Assembly (NCBI RefSeq): GCF_022818495.1
Contig: NZ_CP089291.1
Location: forward strand, 4,419,501-4,483,500
Length of the DNA: 64,000 bases
Direction of reading: 5' to 3'
From: Fodinisporobacter ferrooxydans
GTDB lineage: Bacteria > Bacillota > Bacilli > Tumebacillales > MYW30-H2
The notes beneath the pieces were generated by a model. That model was not told where the DNA came from and did not search any database. It was given only the letters and a program-made list of their open reading frames with translations. Below are positions 38,868-47,184 of the stretch, one piece after another. A program made the position numbers and the translations under genes. Every line of letters begins with the position of its first letter. Within the stretch, counting starts at the first letter, position 1.

Positions 38868-39587
38868 TCAGGCGTTAATACTTTCCAAATCTGGCTGCAC
38901 GTACGTACGGTATAGACCGTCCATATACATCCATCTCATTTTGGCGCCAGTACGAACAACTTCCAGACAACGTTGTTGCAGTTCAGGAGTATTGGCATAA
39001 TCGAGTACAATTTGGAATCCGCGCTCTCCGTGGATCTCGTCAGACACGATATGAAGATCGAAGAATTCCACTTCCTCATCTGTGAAACGATAGGTTTCTT
39101 TGAGCGGCGGCAATTGTTTGCGATAAATATCCGGCACCTGTGATTCAAGGCCGACAATCAATGCGGCAGTCGCAACCACAAAGTGTTCACGAAACGCTAT
39201 AGCATAGCACCAACTTTGCAGACCTAACGTTGTCGGACACATGTTGGCAGGATCTGTTACCCGCTCACCTGTTGTCCCGCATGCTTCTGCGAATCGAATC
39301 AACAAATCGGTGTGACGGGTTTCGGCAATTTCTTCTTCATACATATTTTGCAGGATAAAGTCTTTGGCATCTGTGTTAGCATCTGGTATATTCGCATAAA
39401 TGTAAGCGAGATAATCTGCAAATGGACCTACATAGTGGTAATGATTTTCTGCCCAACGAGCAAAATGTTCGCGTTTTAATTGTCCGTTTGCCCAAGCAAG
39501 GCTAAATGGAGCTACTGCACTGTGCTTGCCTTTGATCGCTTCTTCCAACTGGTTACGAAATTCATCACGGGATAATAATTCTGCCAT
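38868..39587 (-). CDS. Heme-oxygenase-fold di-metal oxidase (PqqC/CADD/TenA-like)
   Basis: This 239-residue all-helical protein carries the complete ligand set of the heme-oxygenase-like di-metal oxidases: E85-x6-H92 (EEIAETRH), E148 (VGLESQ) and H179-x3-D183-x2-H186 (HIVSDEIH). The spacing equals that known for CADD. Such enzymes use two iron or iron/manganese atoms and O2 for oxidative C-C or C-N cleavage, N-oxygenation or decarboxylation; PqqC-type relatives lack the metal site. A perfect AAAGGAGG lies before ATG 39587. It is the first gene of the operon holding two ferredoxins and an aldehyde dehydrogenase, and its promoter region has two GntR operators. It is likely the key oxidative enzyme; the substrate is unknown. 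Confidence 0.85.
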   Translation of the reverse strand: MAELLSRDEFRNQLEEAIKGKHSAVAPFSLAWANGQLKREHFARWAENHYHYVGPFADYLAYIYANIPDANTDAKDFILQNMYEEEIAETRHTDLLIRFAEACGTTGERVTDPANMCPTTLGLQSWCYAIAFREHFVVATAALIVGLESQVPDIYRKQLPPLKETYRFTDEEVEFFDLHIVSDEIHGERGFQIVLDYANTPELQQRCLEVVRTGAKMRWMYMDGLYRTYVQPDLESINA

Positions 39588-39630
39588 TTTAATCTCCTCC
39601 TTTTTTAGGGCCGGCATCTCGCTTTCAATC

Positions 39631-39643
39631 GTATATTGTATAC
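39631..39643. promoter_or_regulatory. GntR operator GTATATTGTATAC, 44 bases before the di-metal oxidase gene
   Basis: Arms GTATA and TATAC flank a TTG centre. It lies just downstream of a possible minus-strand -10 TATAAT (39646-39651), where a bound regulator would block initiation or elongation. Confidence 0.7.
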
Positions 39644-39718
39644 CGATTATACTTGTTAAAACTTCGAGTACCCTTCCCTTTGCTCATTTCTCTTTCTTGT
39701 ATTACTCTATTTTTTATC

Positions 39719-39733
39719 GGTATATTGTATACC
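39719..39733. promoter_or_regulatory. GntR operator GGTATATTGTATACC (di-metal oxidase operon, upstream copy)
   Basis: Fifteen bases with 6-bp inverted arms; the reverse complement is identical to the site at 40883-40897. It lies 89 bases upstream of the copy at 39631. Confidence 0.78.
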
Positions 39734-39851
39734 AAATATGATGATTAAATATTACAAATATTAAAATAATAAGTCAACCACTTTTTTCATAAATTTTTCA
39801 TATATTACGCCTTACGCCGAATTGACTGCAGGAAGCCGCACGTAGATAAAA

Positions 39852-39881
39852 AAATAAAGGCGGAGATTCCAGCCTTTATTT
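39852..39881 (-). terminator. Terminator overlapping the end of the gntR gene at 39876
   Basis: AAATAAAGGC (39852-39861) pairs with GCCTTTATTT (39872-39881), and seven T residues follow in the leftward direction. The right arm includes the gntR stop codon. Confidence 0.85.
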
Positions 39882-40544
39882 ATATGTCTCCAAATATGAC
39901 TTTTTTGAATTTTCGATATGAACCTTCATCAGGCTTTCCGCCAGTTCGATTTCGCCATTTCTTACAGCCTTGGCAATTTCGAGATGTTCCTTAAGCACCT
40001 GTTGTCTTCTCCCGGGCAATTCATGGCTGACATTCGCAAACGCTCGGATATAATCATATAAACTGCTGATCATTTCATACAACTTAGGGCTGCCGGCCTC
40101 TTTGATAATCGTGTCAATGATGTAAATATGAAACTGTTCGTTGTCTTCTGCCTGATTATCGCCGGATACTACTTGATTGATCTCCGAAATCAACAAATCT
40201 AATCGAGATCCATGCCCCTCATTGATTCTTTGTGCAGCTAATTTAACAGCCAATCCCTCTAAAACAGACAGGATTGTAAAAATCTCGATGATTTCACCCG
40301 GGGACATTTGGGAAACGATTACACCTTTTCTGGGAAGTGTTTTAACAAATCCTTGTGACTCGAGACGAAACAACGCTTCGCGAATCGGTGTGCGGCTGAT
40401 ATTCAATTTTTCGGACAAATCCCGCTCCACTATCCGCTCTCCGGCTTTTAATTCGCCATCGATGATCGCCTGTTTGATATATTGGTAAACCTTATCCCGG
40501 ATGGGACTTAATTCGTCTTTGTCCCATTGGTTTTGATCATTCAT
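39876..40544 (-). CDS. GntR-family regulator (FadR/FCD type) of the oxidase-transporter regulon
   Basis: This 222-residue regulator has a winged helix (VYQYIKQAIIDGELKAGERI, LSEKLNISRTPIREALFRLE, GFVKTLPRKGVIVSQMS). A helical FCD ligand domain follows, with metal-site residues suggested by NEQFHIYIID and the C-terminal EHLEIAKAVRNGEIE. AAGGAG precedes ATG 40544. It lies between the two divergent catabolic operons, and GTATA-TTG-TATAC palindromes occur before all three units of the region and upstream of itself. FCD regulators usually bind carboxylates, so the inducer may be an acidic substrate or intermediate (inference). Confidence 0.92.
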   Translation of the reverse strand: MNDQNQWDKDELSPIRDKVYQYIKQAIIDGELKAGERIVERDLSEKLNISRTPIREALFRLESQGFVKTLPRKGVIVSQMSPGEIIEIFTILSVLEGLAVKLAAQRINEGHGSRLDLLISEINQVVSGDNQAEDNEQFHIYIIDTIIKEAGSPKLYEMISSLYDYIRAFANVSHELPGRRQQVLKEHLEIAKAVRNGEIELAESLMKVHIENSKKSYLETYK

Positions 40545-40690
40545 TTTTTTACTCCTTCCTCTGATTGGTCCGCAAATTCCAGTCCTCGATGACGAGCAAA
40601 AAGAATCCCTGATACATCAGGAAATTCTGTATGCTTTGCCCGATTGATGTCTGTGCCAAAAATAAAGCCTGCAATATTTCTTTCAAATGA
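40541..40690 (-). pseudogene. Startless coding-like frame upstream of gntR
   Basis: The leftward frame from 40690 reads SFERNIAGFIFGTDINRAKH, then TEFPDVSGILFARHRGLEFA and DQSEEGVKK to a TGA that overlaps the gntR ATG. It is protein-like and open for over 70 codons back to a stop near 40759, but contains no ATG, GTG or TTG. It is probably the tail of a lost gene formerly coupled to gntR. The family is not recognised. Confidence 0.35.
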
Positions 40691-40705
40691 CGTTAGAATG
40701 TCTAT

Positions 40706-40720
40706 AGTATATTGTATACT
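40706..40720. promoter_or_regulatory. GntR operator AGTATATTGTATACT upstream of gntR
   Basis: Inverted arms extend to ATAGTATA and TATACTAT (40704-40722). The site lies 162 bases before the gntR start and would permit autoregulation. Confidence 0.72.
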
Positions 40721-40861
40721 ATTCTTTCTTTCATTTCCAGATCTTTGCCTTGTTACTTGTTATACTCACCACCATCCGAATCTTACTCACCATCCTCCCA
40801 ATCCTACTACAAATTTGCGCACATATACTTCATTTCTTTCAATTGACCGTACGTTCCACCT

Positions 40862-40890
40862 TTGATACAATGACTTTAATTTGGTATACA
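40862..40890 (+). promoter_or_regulatory. Promoter of the aspartate-dehydrogenase-like operon
   Basis: TTGATA (40862-40867), a 17-base spacer and TATACA (40885-40890) form a good sigma-A promoter 30 bases before the gene. The -10 box lies inside the GntR operator at 40883-40897. Confidence 0.75.
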
Positions 40891-40897
40891 ATATACC
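40883..40897. promoter_or_regulatory. GntR operator GGTATACAATATACC over the -10 box
   Basis: This is the reverse complement of the site at 39719-39733. Its overlap with the -10 element implies repression when the regulator is bound. Confidence 0.8.
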
Positions 40898-40918
40898 TAT
40901 TATAAAAGGAGGAGTACC

Positions 40919-41719
40919 ATGCTTACAGTTGGCATCATCGGCTATGGAAGTATTGGTAGAGATGTTTCGAATTATATCGTTACGGATCGTGCAGGAAACG
41001 TTGAATTGCAGGCAATATTGGTAAGAGATAGGAAACAAATAGCCTCCCATTTGCCCGCTCCTCTTTTTGAAGATCAAGCGGATCGCTTCTTTGCTCGCGG
41101 ATTCGATATCGTTGTCGAAGCGGCCGGTCATAATGCGGTAAAACAGTTTGCAGAACGTTCGCTGCGCGGCGGAAGTGATTTTATTGCAGTAAGTGTCGGA
41201 GCGTTTGCCGATCGCGAATTATATGAAAAAACCCTTAAAATTGCCGCAGAGACGGGAAAACGTTTAATTATTCCTTCCGCTTCCATCGGCGGGCTGGATC
41301 GAATTGCTGCCGCAGCCGTGGGAACGATCGAACACGTTACATTAACTTCCAAAAAACCCCCACGGGCATGGTATGGCACGATTGTTGAGCAGCGCATCGA
41401 TTTGGAACAAGTCACGGAGCCTGTTTGTGTATTTGAAGGTCCTGCAAGGGAATCGGCGCTTCTTTTCCCGGAAAGCATCAACGTTTCTGCTGCCTTGAGC
41501 CTAGCCGGTATCGGTTTTGATAAAACGAGCGTACGTGTATTTATCGATCCGACTGTAAGCAAAAATACGCATCACATTTCCGCATCCGGAAGTTTTGGAG
41601 AAATTCAACTGGAATTGAGCAATATACCGTCAGCCAATCCCAAAACTGGCTATATTACGGCAATGAGCATTGCCAAGGTCTTGAAAAATCTTTCCACTCC
41701 TTTGATGATTGGGTTATAG
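40919..41719 (+). CDS. Aspartate-dehydrogenase-like (NadX-family) amino-acid dehydrogenase
   Basis: This 266-residue NAD(P)-dependent enzyme has an N-terminal Rossmann motif VGIIGYGSIGRDVSNYI, VVEAAGHNAVKQFAE and SVGAFADRELYE. The C-terminal catalytic domain has PSASIGGLDRIAAAAVG, ESINVSAALSLAGIGFDKT, SKNTHHISASGSFG (active-site His) and the family end SNIPSANPKTGYITAMSIAK. Aspartate dehydrogenases interconvert L-aspartate and iminosuccinate/oxaloacetate plus ammonia. Here no nadA or nadC is adjacent and the promoter is controlled by the catabolic GntR. A role in releasing or fixing ammonia from a pathway amino acid is therefore more likely than NAD synthesis. AAGGAGGAG precedes the ATG. Confidence 0.88.
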   Translation: MLTVGIIGYGSIGRDVSNYIVTDRAGNVELQAILVRDRKQIASHLPAPLFEDQADRFFARGFDIVVEAAGHNAVKQFAERSLRGGSDFIAVSVGAFADRELYEKTLKIAAETGKRLIIPSASIGGLDRIAAAAVGTIEHVTLTSKKPPRAWYGTIVEQRIDLEQVTEPVCVFEGPARESALLFPESINVSAALSLAGIGFDKTSVRVFIDPTVSKNTHHISASGSFGEIQLELSNIPSANPKTGYITAMSIAKVLKNLSTPLMIGL

Positions 41720-41786
41720 AATCTATCTTGTTCTTGGAAACGGCAAAGAATCTATGACTGACAATACCAGAAAAGAAGGTATGATA

Positions 41787-43208
41787 ATGAAAGATTCTTA
41801 TTCCCGTCTGCTGAATCGTATTTACATCATCACGATCTCCTTTTATTTGCTGACGATCCTTTTGCCTAACCCCAATTGGTTTCACAACGTGATTTCGATT
41901 CTGACAATTCTCTGTTTGCTCGTTTCCATTCCCGTTGCGAGCATGCTTGTGAAATGGATCAGTATTCTTTTTTTGCTGGGAGGAAGTATTCTGGTATTTT
42001 CTCATGGCGGCTCCTTTTCCTCCATGTACCTCCTTTTTGGAAAAATGCTCGATTTATTGACACTCTTTACACTCATTCCATGTATGGCAATCCCGATTCA
42101 GATCGGGAACTACTCCCCGTCCATTCTGCAATTGATTTCTCGCTATTCGGGAGACGAGCAAAAGTTTTATCATGCAATCACTCTGATTGGGTATGCATTG
42201 GCAAGCATCATGAATCTGGCCGCTCTGCCGATGACCTATTACAGCATTCAGCCGGCATTAAAAAAGTTTTATATTCAAAATGAGGACCGATTTTTGTCGA
42301 CCAGCATTACCCGGGGGTTTGCCATGCCATTAGTTTGGAGTCCGGTAGCCGCCATAGTCGGGGCTGTCGTACAGATCACCCATGCCGGCTGGTTTTGGAT
42401 TTTGCCCTTTAGCTTGCTGCTTAGCGCCATCGGTATTGCGCTCGGATTGTTGTTCTCACCAAGGAAGTCCAACTCATCTCTGGAAGCGTCTGCCGCCTCT
42501 ACCAGTCATGCGGTTGAGACAGTCAAAGCCGATCCAATCGCCGAGGCTGCTGCAAACCCGGTATTGAAATTAGGCCAAATGGGACTTGGCATTCTCTTAT
42601 TTGCCATCCTGATGACCGGTTTGCAGCAGATGGAATCTTTATCGATTGTATCCGCTGTATCAATTCTCGCTCTTCCCTTTTCCTTCGTGTGGGCAGTTTT
42701 TTTACGGAAACAAAAGCAATTTATACAATCCGGAAAAAAACAACTATCTCAATTGGCAAACATGCAGGATCAGTTTGCCGTTTTTTTATGTGCCGGATTT
42801 TTTGTGGATGCACTTCAGATGTCCGGGGTAGCTCCAAGCATCGATCAATTCTTGGTGCATGTGAGTCACCGAATTGGCACTGCCTGGTTTTTAATGTTGA
42901 TTCCGCTGATTCCTGTATTCCTTTCTCTTGTGGGCATGCATCCGCTTGTTTCGATCGCATTGCTTGGCGAATCCCTGGATCCCAGAATGATCGGCATTCG
43001 TCCGGAATGGGTAGCTGTCGCTTTTCTCGGAGGAGGTGTTACAACCTTTCTTCTGAGTCCTTTCAATGCAACATTGACCATTATGAGCGGAATCATGAAA
43101 CGGAGTCCCTTTGAACTTGCGAAATGGAATCTTCCCTTTTGCGCTCTCTATCTTGTGACTGTAATCCTGCTTGTATCATTTTTAAATCTGTTTTGGCCAC
43201 ATGGATAG
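41787..43208 (+). CDS. Polytopic membrane protein, probable transporter
   Basis: This 473-residue integral membrane protein has about 11-12 hydrophobic segments (for example IYIITISFYLLTILL, GLGILLFAILMTGL, FLMLIPLIPVFLSLVG) and a cytoplasmic linker rich in Ala/Ser near residues 230-270. The final third (GMHPLVSIALLGESL, FLGGGVTTFLLSPFNATLTI) resembles helix-break regions of ion-coupled carboxylate transporters, but I cannot assign a family. An open frame begins at 41709, overlapping the dehydrogenase. AGAAGG seven bases before ATG 41787 favours that start, with ATG 41781 as an alternative. Being second in the GntR-controlled operon, it may import or export a pathway compound. Confidence 0.75.
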   Translation: MKDSYSRLLNRIYIITISFYLLTILLPNPNWFHNVISILTILCLLVSIPVASMLVKWISILFLLGGSILVFSHGGSFSSMYLLFGKMLDLLTLFTLIPCMAIPIQIGNYSPSILQLISRYSGDEQKFYHAITLIGYALASIMNLAALPMTYYSIQPALKKFYIQNEDRFLSTSITRGFAMPLVWSPVAAIVGAVVQITHAGWFWILPFSLLLSAIGIALGLLFSPRKSNSSLEASAASTSHAVETVKADPIAEAAANPVLKLGQMGLGILLFAILMTGLQQMESLSIVSAVSILALPFSFVWAVFLRKQKQFIQSGKKQLSQLANMQDQFAVFLCAGFFVDALQMSGVAPSIDQFLVHVSHRIGTAWFLMLIPLIPVFLSLVGMHPLVSIALLGESLDPRMIGIRPEWVAVAFLGGGVTTFLLSPFNATLTIMSGIMKRSPFELAKWNLPFCALYLVTVILLVSFLNLFWPHG

Positions 43209-43248
43209 ACGAAAACACCCTCCGATCATTCGAAGGGTGTTTTCGTCT
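43207..43248. terminator. Terminator after the membrane protein gene
   Basis: A perfect 15-bp stem (43207-43221 with 43234-43248) with a 12-base loop starts at the stop codon of the membrane protein gene, between converging units. Confidence 0.85.
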
Positions 43249-43333
43249 GGATAAAAATTTTTCCAGGATCCGTAGCGATAGGCACCGATTGCAGGGGATG
43301 GCACGAGTATTTATTGGCAATTGCCTATGCCTG

Positions 43334-44167
43334 CTATAGCCCCTCGCTGCGTTTTGTCTTTTCCACCTCTTGCTTGAGCATCCCCCATATTTCGTTGAAT
43401 AACTCCTGGAAACGGGGACTGTTTCGAACTTCCTCGATGCGCCGGGGCCTGGGCAAATCAATCTTGAATGAGCATTTGATCGTTCCCGGATGTGCGGTCA
43501 TCACCACGATCCGATCGGCCAGAAAAATCGCTTCATCGATACTATGTGTAATGAAGGCAACTGTTTTTCGGCTTTCTTCCCAAATACGTACAAGTTCTTG
43601 CTGAAGGATGATACGGTTTTGTTCGTCAAGCGCTGCAAATGGCTCATCCATGAGAAGAATCTCCGGATCGTTGGCAAACGCCCGTGCGACGCTGACCCGC
43701 TGTTTCATTCCCCCGGACAATTGGTGCGGATAGGAATTCGCGAATTTTGTGAGGCCTGTTTTGGCAAGAAAATGATTCACAGTTTCTTCTACTTGTCTTT
43801 TGGGTACCTTGCGCATATTGAGACCGTACGCAATATTTTTCTTTACAGTCATCCATGGAAATACGGCGTGCTCCTGAAATACCATCGAGTTCAGCGGTTT
43901 ATTTACATTGTGATGAATCATGTTCATGCTGCCTGTGGAGGGCTGCTCCAGTTGTGCCAGAATGCGAAGAAGTGTTGTTTTTCCACACCCGCTTGGCCCT
44001 ACGATACATACAAACTCTCCTTCTGCTATCGCAAGATCCACATGTTCCACGGCCGTAACGATATTTTTTTTCACCTTGAATTGCTTTCCAATGCCTTGCA
44101 GAACGATCTTGTTGACTTTGGGCTGCAGTATCTCGATTCTATTCAGGTTTTCCATCGGCAAACTCAT
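43334..44167 (-). CDS. NitT/TauT-family ABC transporter ATPase
   Basis: This 277-residue single ATPase domain shows Walker A GPSGCGKTTLLRIL near residue 58, Q-loop MVFQEHAVFPWMTV, signature LSGGMKQRVSVARAFA and Walker B ILLMDEPFAALDEQ with the H-loop FITHSIDEAI. These are the features of SsuB/TauB/NrtD-type importers of sulfonates, nitrate, cyanate, thiamine precursors and aromatic acids. GGAGG precedes ATG 44167. It is the last gene of the binding protein-permease-permease-ATPase operon. Confidence 0.93.
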   Translation of the reverse strand: MSLPMENLNRIEILQPKVNKIVLQGIGKQFKVKKNIVTAVEHVDLAIAEGEFVCIVGPSGCGKTTLLRILAQLEQPSTGSMNMIHHNVNKPLNSMVFQEHAVFPWMTVKKNIAYGLNMRKVPKRQVEETVNHFLAKTGLTKFANSYPHQLSGGMKQRVSVARAFANDPEILLMDEPFAALDEQNRIILQQELVRIWEESRKTVAFITHSIDEAIFLADRIVVMTAHPGTIKCSFKIDLPRPRRIEEVRNSPRFQELFNEIWGMLKQEVEKTKRSEGL

Positions 44168-44183
44168 TGGACATCCTCCTTAT

Positions 44184-45011
44184 TCATTTTCTCTTCCAAG
44201 GAACGACCAGCATTTCTATCTCATCGACGAGTATGCTGAATATGTAGCCGAGTGCAGACATGAGGACGAAGGATACGAACATCGTAGACATGTCGTACAC
44301 TTCATACGACATCCAAATGCGATATCCGATCCCAGACTGTGCACCGACCATCTCCGCTGCAACGATCAGAAGCAGCGCTTCGGCGACTCCGATTTTAAGA
44401 CCGGTAAAAATCATGGGAATGGATCCGGGGATCGCCACTGTACGGTAATACTCCAGTTTTGATGCGCCGAAATTTTTCGCCACATCCAGATAACGTGAAT
44501 CCAGTTCCAAAACACCCGCAGCTGTGTTTATGAGCACAGGATAAACGACGCCAAGAGCGATAAGCACGATCTTTTCCGTTTCACCAAGTCCAAAAATAAT
44601 CATTAAAAGAGGCATGATAGCCAGTTTTGGAATGGGGTATGTGGTGTAGACTATGGGCTCAATCAAAGCGCGCATGAATGGAAACAACCCCACGCTGAGC
44701 CCAAGGACCACGCCGGGAACCGCACCGAATACAAATCCTAATGCAATCCGGTATAAACTGGTTTTGATATCTTCGACGAGGACTCCTGAAGCAAGATGAC
44801 TGATCATTGTTGATACAATGGTGGTTGGCGTCGGAAAGTCTTTTACATTGATCCAATGAAGAATGCCAAGGATCTGCCAGATGAGGAGGAGCAAAATTGG
44901 CGATCCGACAGCAAGAAGACGTCTGCGCTGGACGGGGTTTAATCCGAGTTTCAGGTTTTCGATCTGTGTACCGTTCACGGTAACAACCTTTGTGACTTGA
45001 AGTGTTGACAT
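44184..45011 (-). CDS. NitT/TauT-family ABC permease 2
   Basis: This 275-residue permease has about six membrane helices and the EAA loop DVAKNFGASKLEYYRTVAIP near residue 190 that docks on the ATPase. Its N-terminus MSTLQVTKVVTVNGTQIENL closely matches the neighbouring permease, and the two align over their whole length at 275 residues each, so they arose by tandem duplication. AGGAGG precedes ATG 45011. It lies 14 bases after its paralogue. Confidence 0.92.
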   Translation of the reverse strand: MSTLQVTKVVTVNGTQIENLKLGLNPVQRRRLLAVGSPILLLLIWQILGILHWINVKDFPTPTTIVSTMISHLASGVLVEDIKTSLYRIALGFVFGAVPGVVLGLSVGLFPFMRALIEPIVYTTYPIPKLAIMPLLMIIFGLGETEKIVLIALGVVYPVLINTAAGVLELDSRYLDVAKNFGASKLEYYRTVAIPGSIPMIFTGLKIGVAEALLLIVAAEMVGAQSGIGYRIWMSYEVYDMSTMFVSFVLMSALGYIFSILVDEIEMLVVPWKRK

Positions 45012-45025
45012 GTTTTATCGCCTCC

Positions 45026-45853
45026 TCACCGCTGTTTCCAAGGAATCAGCCGCACTTCCACTTCATCTACAAGTACAGTCGCAATATATCCAAGTAGTGC
45101 CAATAACCCGAAAGATACAAACATCGTCGTAATATCAAAAAGGTCATAGGAAGTCCAAATTCGATATCCGATTCCGGCAGAAGCTCCATGCATTTCGGCA
45201 GCAACCAACAGCAGGACTGCCATGCCAATGCCGAGGCGAAGTCCTGTAAAGATCATGCTGAGTGATCCGGGAATCGCCACTGTGCAGTAATAATTGAACT
45301 TGGAAGCGCCAAAGTTCTTTGCAACATCCATATATCGTTTATCCAGATTCAAAACACCCGCGGCTGTATTGATGACAACAGGGAAGATTACACCGAGCAT
45401 AATGACGATGACCTTTTCTTTTTCCCCAAGTCCGAAAATCAGCATGATCAGCGGCATCAATGCCAGTTTTGGAATCGGATAAAGGGTTGCGACGATGGGT
45501 TCAAAAATCGCTCGCACAATCGGAAAAAGGCCCATGCTGAGTCCGAGAATAACACCAGGGACTGCTCCGGCAAAGAAACCGAGAATGACACGCAACATGC
45601 TTGATTTTAAATCGATGGCGATTTGTCCCGTGGCAATTGCCTTTATATACGCTTGAACAATGGTACTGGGGGCGGGGAAGAACATGGCATTCAGAACACC
45701 GATTCGAACGAGAAGCTCCCAGATCACCAAAAGGACGATGGGGGAAATGACCATCATCAACCGTTTGCGCTGCTTTTCAGTCATAGTTGCTTTCACTGTT
45801 TCGATTTCGGTACCCGTGACAGTAACAATTCTTGACGCCTGAATGGTCGACAC
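45026..45853 (-). CDS. NitT/TauT-family ABC permease 1
   Basis: This 275-residue permease is paralogous to the gene downstream, with the EAA loop DVAKNFGASKFNYYCTVAIP and GAVPGVILGLSMGLFPIVRA. The open frame extends to 45952, but alignment with the paralogue (VSTIQASRIVTVTG versus MSTLQVTKVVTVNG) and an AAAGGAGG site place the start at GTG 45853. Two different permeases would form a heterodimeric channel, unusual for this family, where a homodimer is common. Confidence 0.92.
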   Translation of the reverse strand: MSTIQASRIVTVTGTEIETVKATMTEKQRKRLMMVISPIVLLVIWELLVRIGVLNAMFFPAPSTIVQAYIKAIATGQIAIDLKSSMLRVILGFFAGAVPGVILGLSMGLFPIVRAIFEPIVATLYPIPKLALMPLIMLIFGLGEKEKVIVIMLGVIFPVVINTAAGVLNLDKRYMDVAKNFGASKFNYYCTVAIPGSLSMIFTGLRLGIGMAVLLLVAAEMHGASAGIGYRIWTSYDLFDITTMFVSFGLLALLGYIATVLVDEVEVRLIPWKQR

Positions 45854-45878
45854 ACAACATCCTCCTTTACAATCCTCG

Positions 45879-45912
45879 AAAAGGAAAGGGGATGCTCCCC
45901 CCTTCCTTTTTT
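45879..45912 (-). terminator. Intercistronic hairpin after the binding-protein gene
   Basis: AAGGAAAGGGG pairs with CCCCTTCCTT in the 70-base gap between binding-protein and permease genes, with T runs on both sides. In the leftward direction TTTTCG follows the stem. It probably gives partial termination or mRNA protection so the binding protein is made in excess. Confidence 0.55.
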
Positions 45913-45923
45913 TTCTTCTTAAT

Positions 45924-47033
45924 TTATTTCTGAGGTTTTTGGTATTTTCCAAGTTTTTTCAAGGCATAATCGGCATAGGATGGATCGACCAGATTATCAA
46001 CATTGGTTTTCTTCTTCACCATGCCTTGTGCGGCATACCAGTTTTGATCGTTGACTACGCCATCTTTCGGAATCTGACCGTTCGGATCAAGAAAAGGAGG
46101 ATTCATTTTTTGGTACGTCTTGGGGTCATTGACAAACGTTTCTTTGGTGAGAATTTTGATAATCTTATCTCTATCTTTGTTTCCATAAATGATGGCATCG
46201 TCATAAGCACGTACGCCTTGAAGATATGCGACCATGAATCGATTGCCAAGATCTTTGTTATCTACGAGTTTTTTACCATATGCAATGGTAGAAATCTCTT
46301 CATCAGGCGCATAATCTTTTGGATTTTTCCACCAGGAATAAACACCTTGATCGACACCGCTGGTAATGAGAGGTTCAATTTGCACTGCCGCATCCATCGC
46401 GCCCGTTTTCACACCCGTTAACAAATCCGGAAACGAATCGACGATGACTTCCTTGACGTCTTTTGTGGTTAGTCCACCTTTTTCAAGCGCTTTGCTCAGA
46501 AACATTTCATTGATGGAACCTTTGGAGGCAATTCCTACTTTCAAACCTTTCAGATCTTTGTAATCTTTTACTTTGTTTGCAAGTTTTTTGCTGACAACAA
46601 GCGCAAAATACGGTTTGTCAGGCAGATTCTGCCCACCATCAGCAGCGAGCCGGATTGGTACACCTCTGGCGGCAGCGTTGAACAGGCCTGCACTGATGAC
46701 CGTTCTGGCCACATCGATTTGACCGGAAGCCAATGAAGTCAGCATATCCGCTCCAGAAGCGAATTTCTCGTAATCGACTTTGATCCCCTGTTTTTGAAAA
46801 TATCCGAGTTTCATTCCAAGAATGAGTCCAGCTTCCGCCGGAGCGTTATCCATGGCAACTTTCACAACGGTGAGTTTGCCATTGCCATTTCCGCTGCCGT
46901 TATCTGCAGATGCTGATGCTGATTTCGATCCCCCGGCAGTTGATGTTCCACAACCTGCAAGAATGAGAGATACTGCCATGCCTGTTGTGAAAAGTCCGAC
47001 TCCAACTTTCTTTGATGGTTTCCATGCCAACAT
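45924..47033 (-). CDS. NitT/TauT-family ABC substrate-binding lipoprotein
   Basis: This 369-residue lipoprotein has signal WKPSKKVGVGLFTTGMAVSL, lipobox LAGC (cysteine near 27) and a Ser/Gly/Asn-rich linker. The fold is NMT1/SsuA-like: VAMDNAPAEAGLILGMKLGY, SGADMLTSLASGQIDVART, KDLKGLKVGIASKGSINEMF and GVKTGAMDAAVQIEPLIT. GGAGG lies six bases before ATG 47033; the longer open frame to 47186 has no such site and reaches the operators. Ligands of this class include sulfonates, nitrate, pyrimidines, and aromatic or heterocyclic acids. The promoter region carries two GntR operators, tying uptake to the oxidase operon. Confidence 0.9.
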   Translation of the reverse strand: MLAWKPSKKVGVGLFTTGMAVSLILAGCGTSTAGGSKSASASADNGSGNGNGKLTVVKVAMDNAPAEAGLILGMKLGYFQKQGIKVDYEKFASGADMLTSLASGQIDVARTVISAGLFNAAARGVPIRLAADGGQNLPDKPYFALVVSKKLANKVKDYKDLKGLKVGIASKGSINEMFLSKALEKGGLTTKDVKEVIVDSFPDLLTGVKTGAMDAAVQIEPLITSGVDQGVYSWWKNPKDYAPDEEISTIAYGKKLVDNKDLGNRFMVAYLQGVRAYDDAIIYGNKDRDKIIKILTKETFVNDPKTYQKMNPPFLDPNGQIPKDGVVNDQNWYAAQGMVKKKTNVDNLVDPSYADYALKKLGKYQKPQK

Positions 47034-47168
47034 ACATTCCTCCCAATGCTGAAGTAAGAGTTCAATCAGTGATTGATGTCGGGAAATCAGGTGAGTGATG
47101 CTGCGAAAGCAATCTACCTCCTTGCGGTGAATCTGATGGGATTGGGAGAGCCATTGTAAAATGTCAAA

Positions 47169-47184
47169 TTGTATTTTGTATACC
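47169..47184. promoter_or_regulatory. GntR operator TTGTATTTTGTATACC (ABC importer, proximal)
   Basis: It shares TTGTATACC with the sites at 39719-39733. An identical 16-base copy lies at 47391-47406. It is 136 bases before the binding-protein start. Confidence 0.65.

Noticed and set aside
45853-45952. Long N-terminal extension of the first NitT/TauT permease
   Set aside because: The extra 33 residues overlap an intercistronic hairpin and the ribosome site. The paralogue downstream begins at the position equivalent to GTG 45853.
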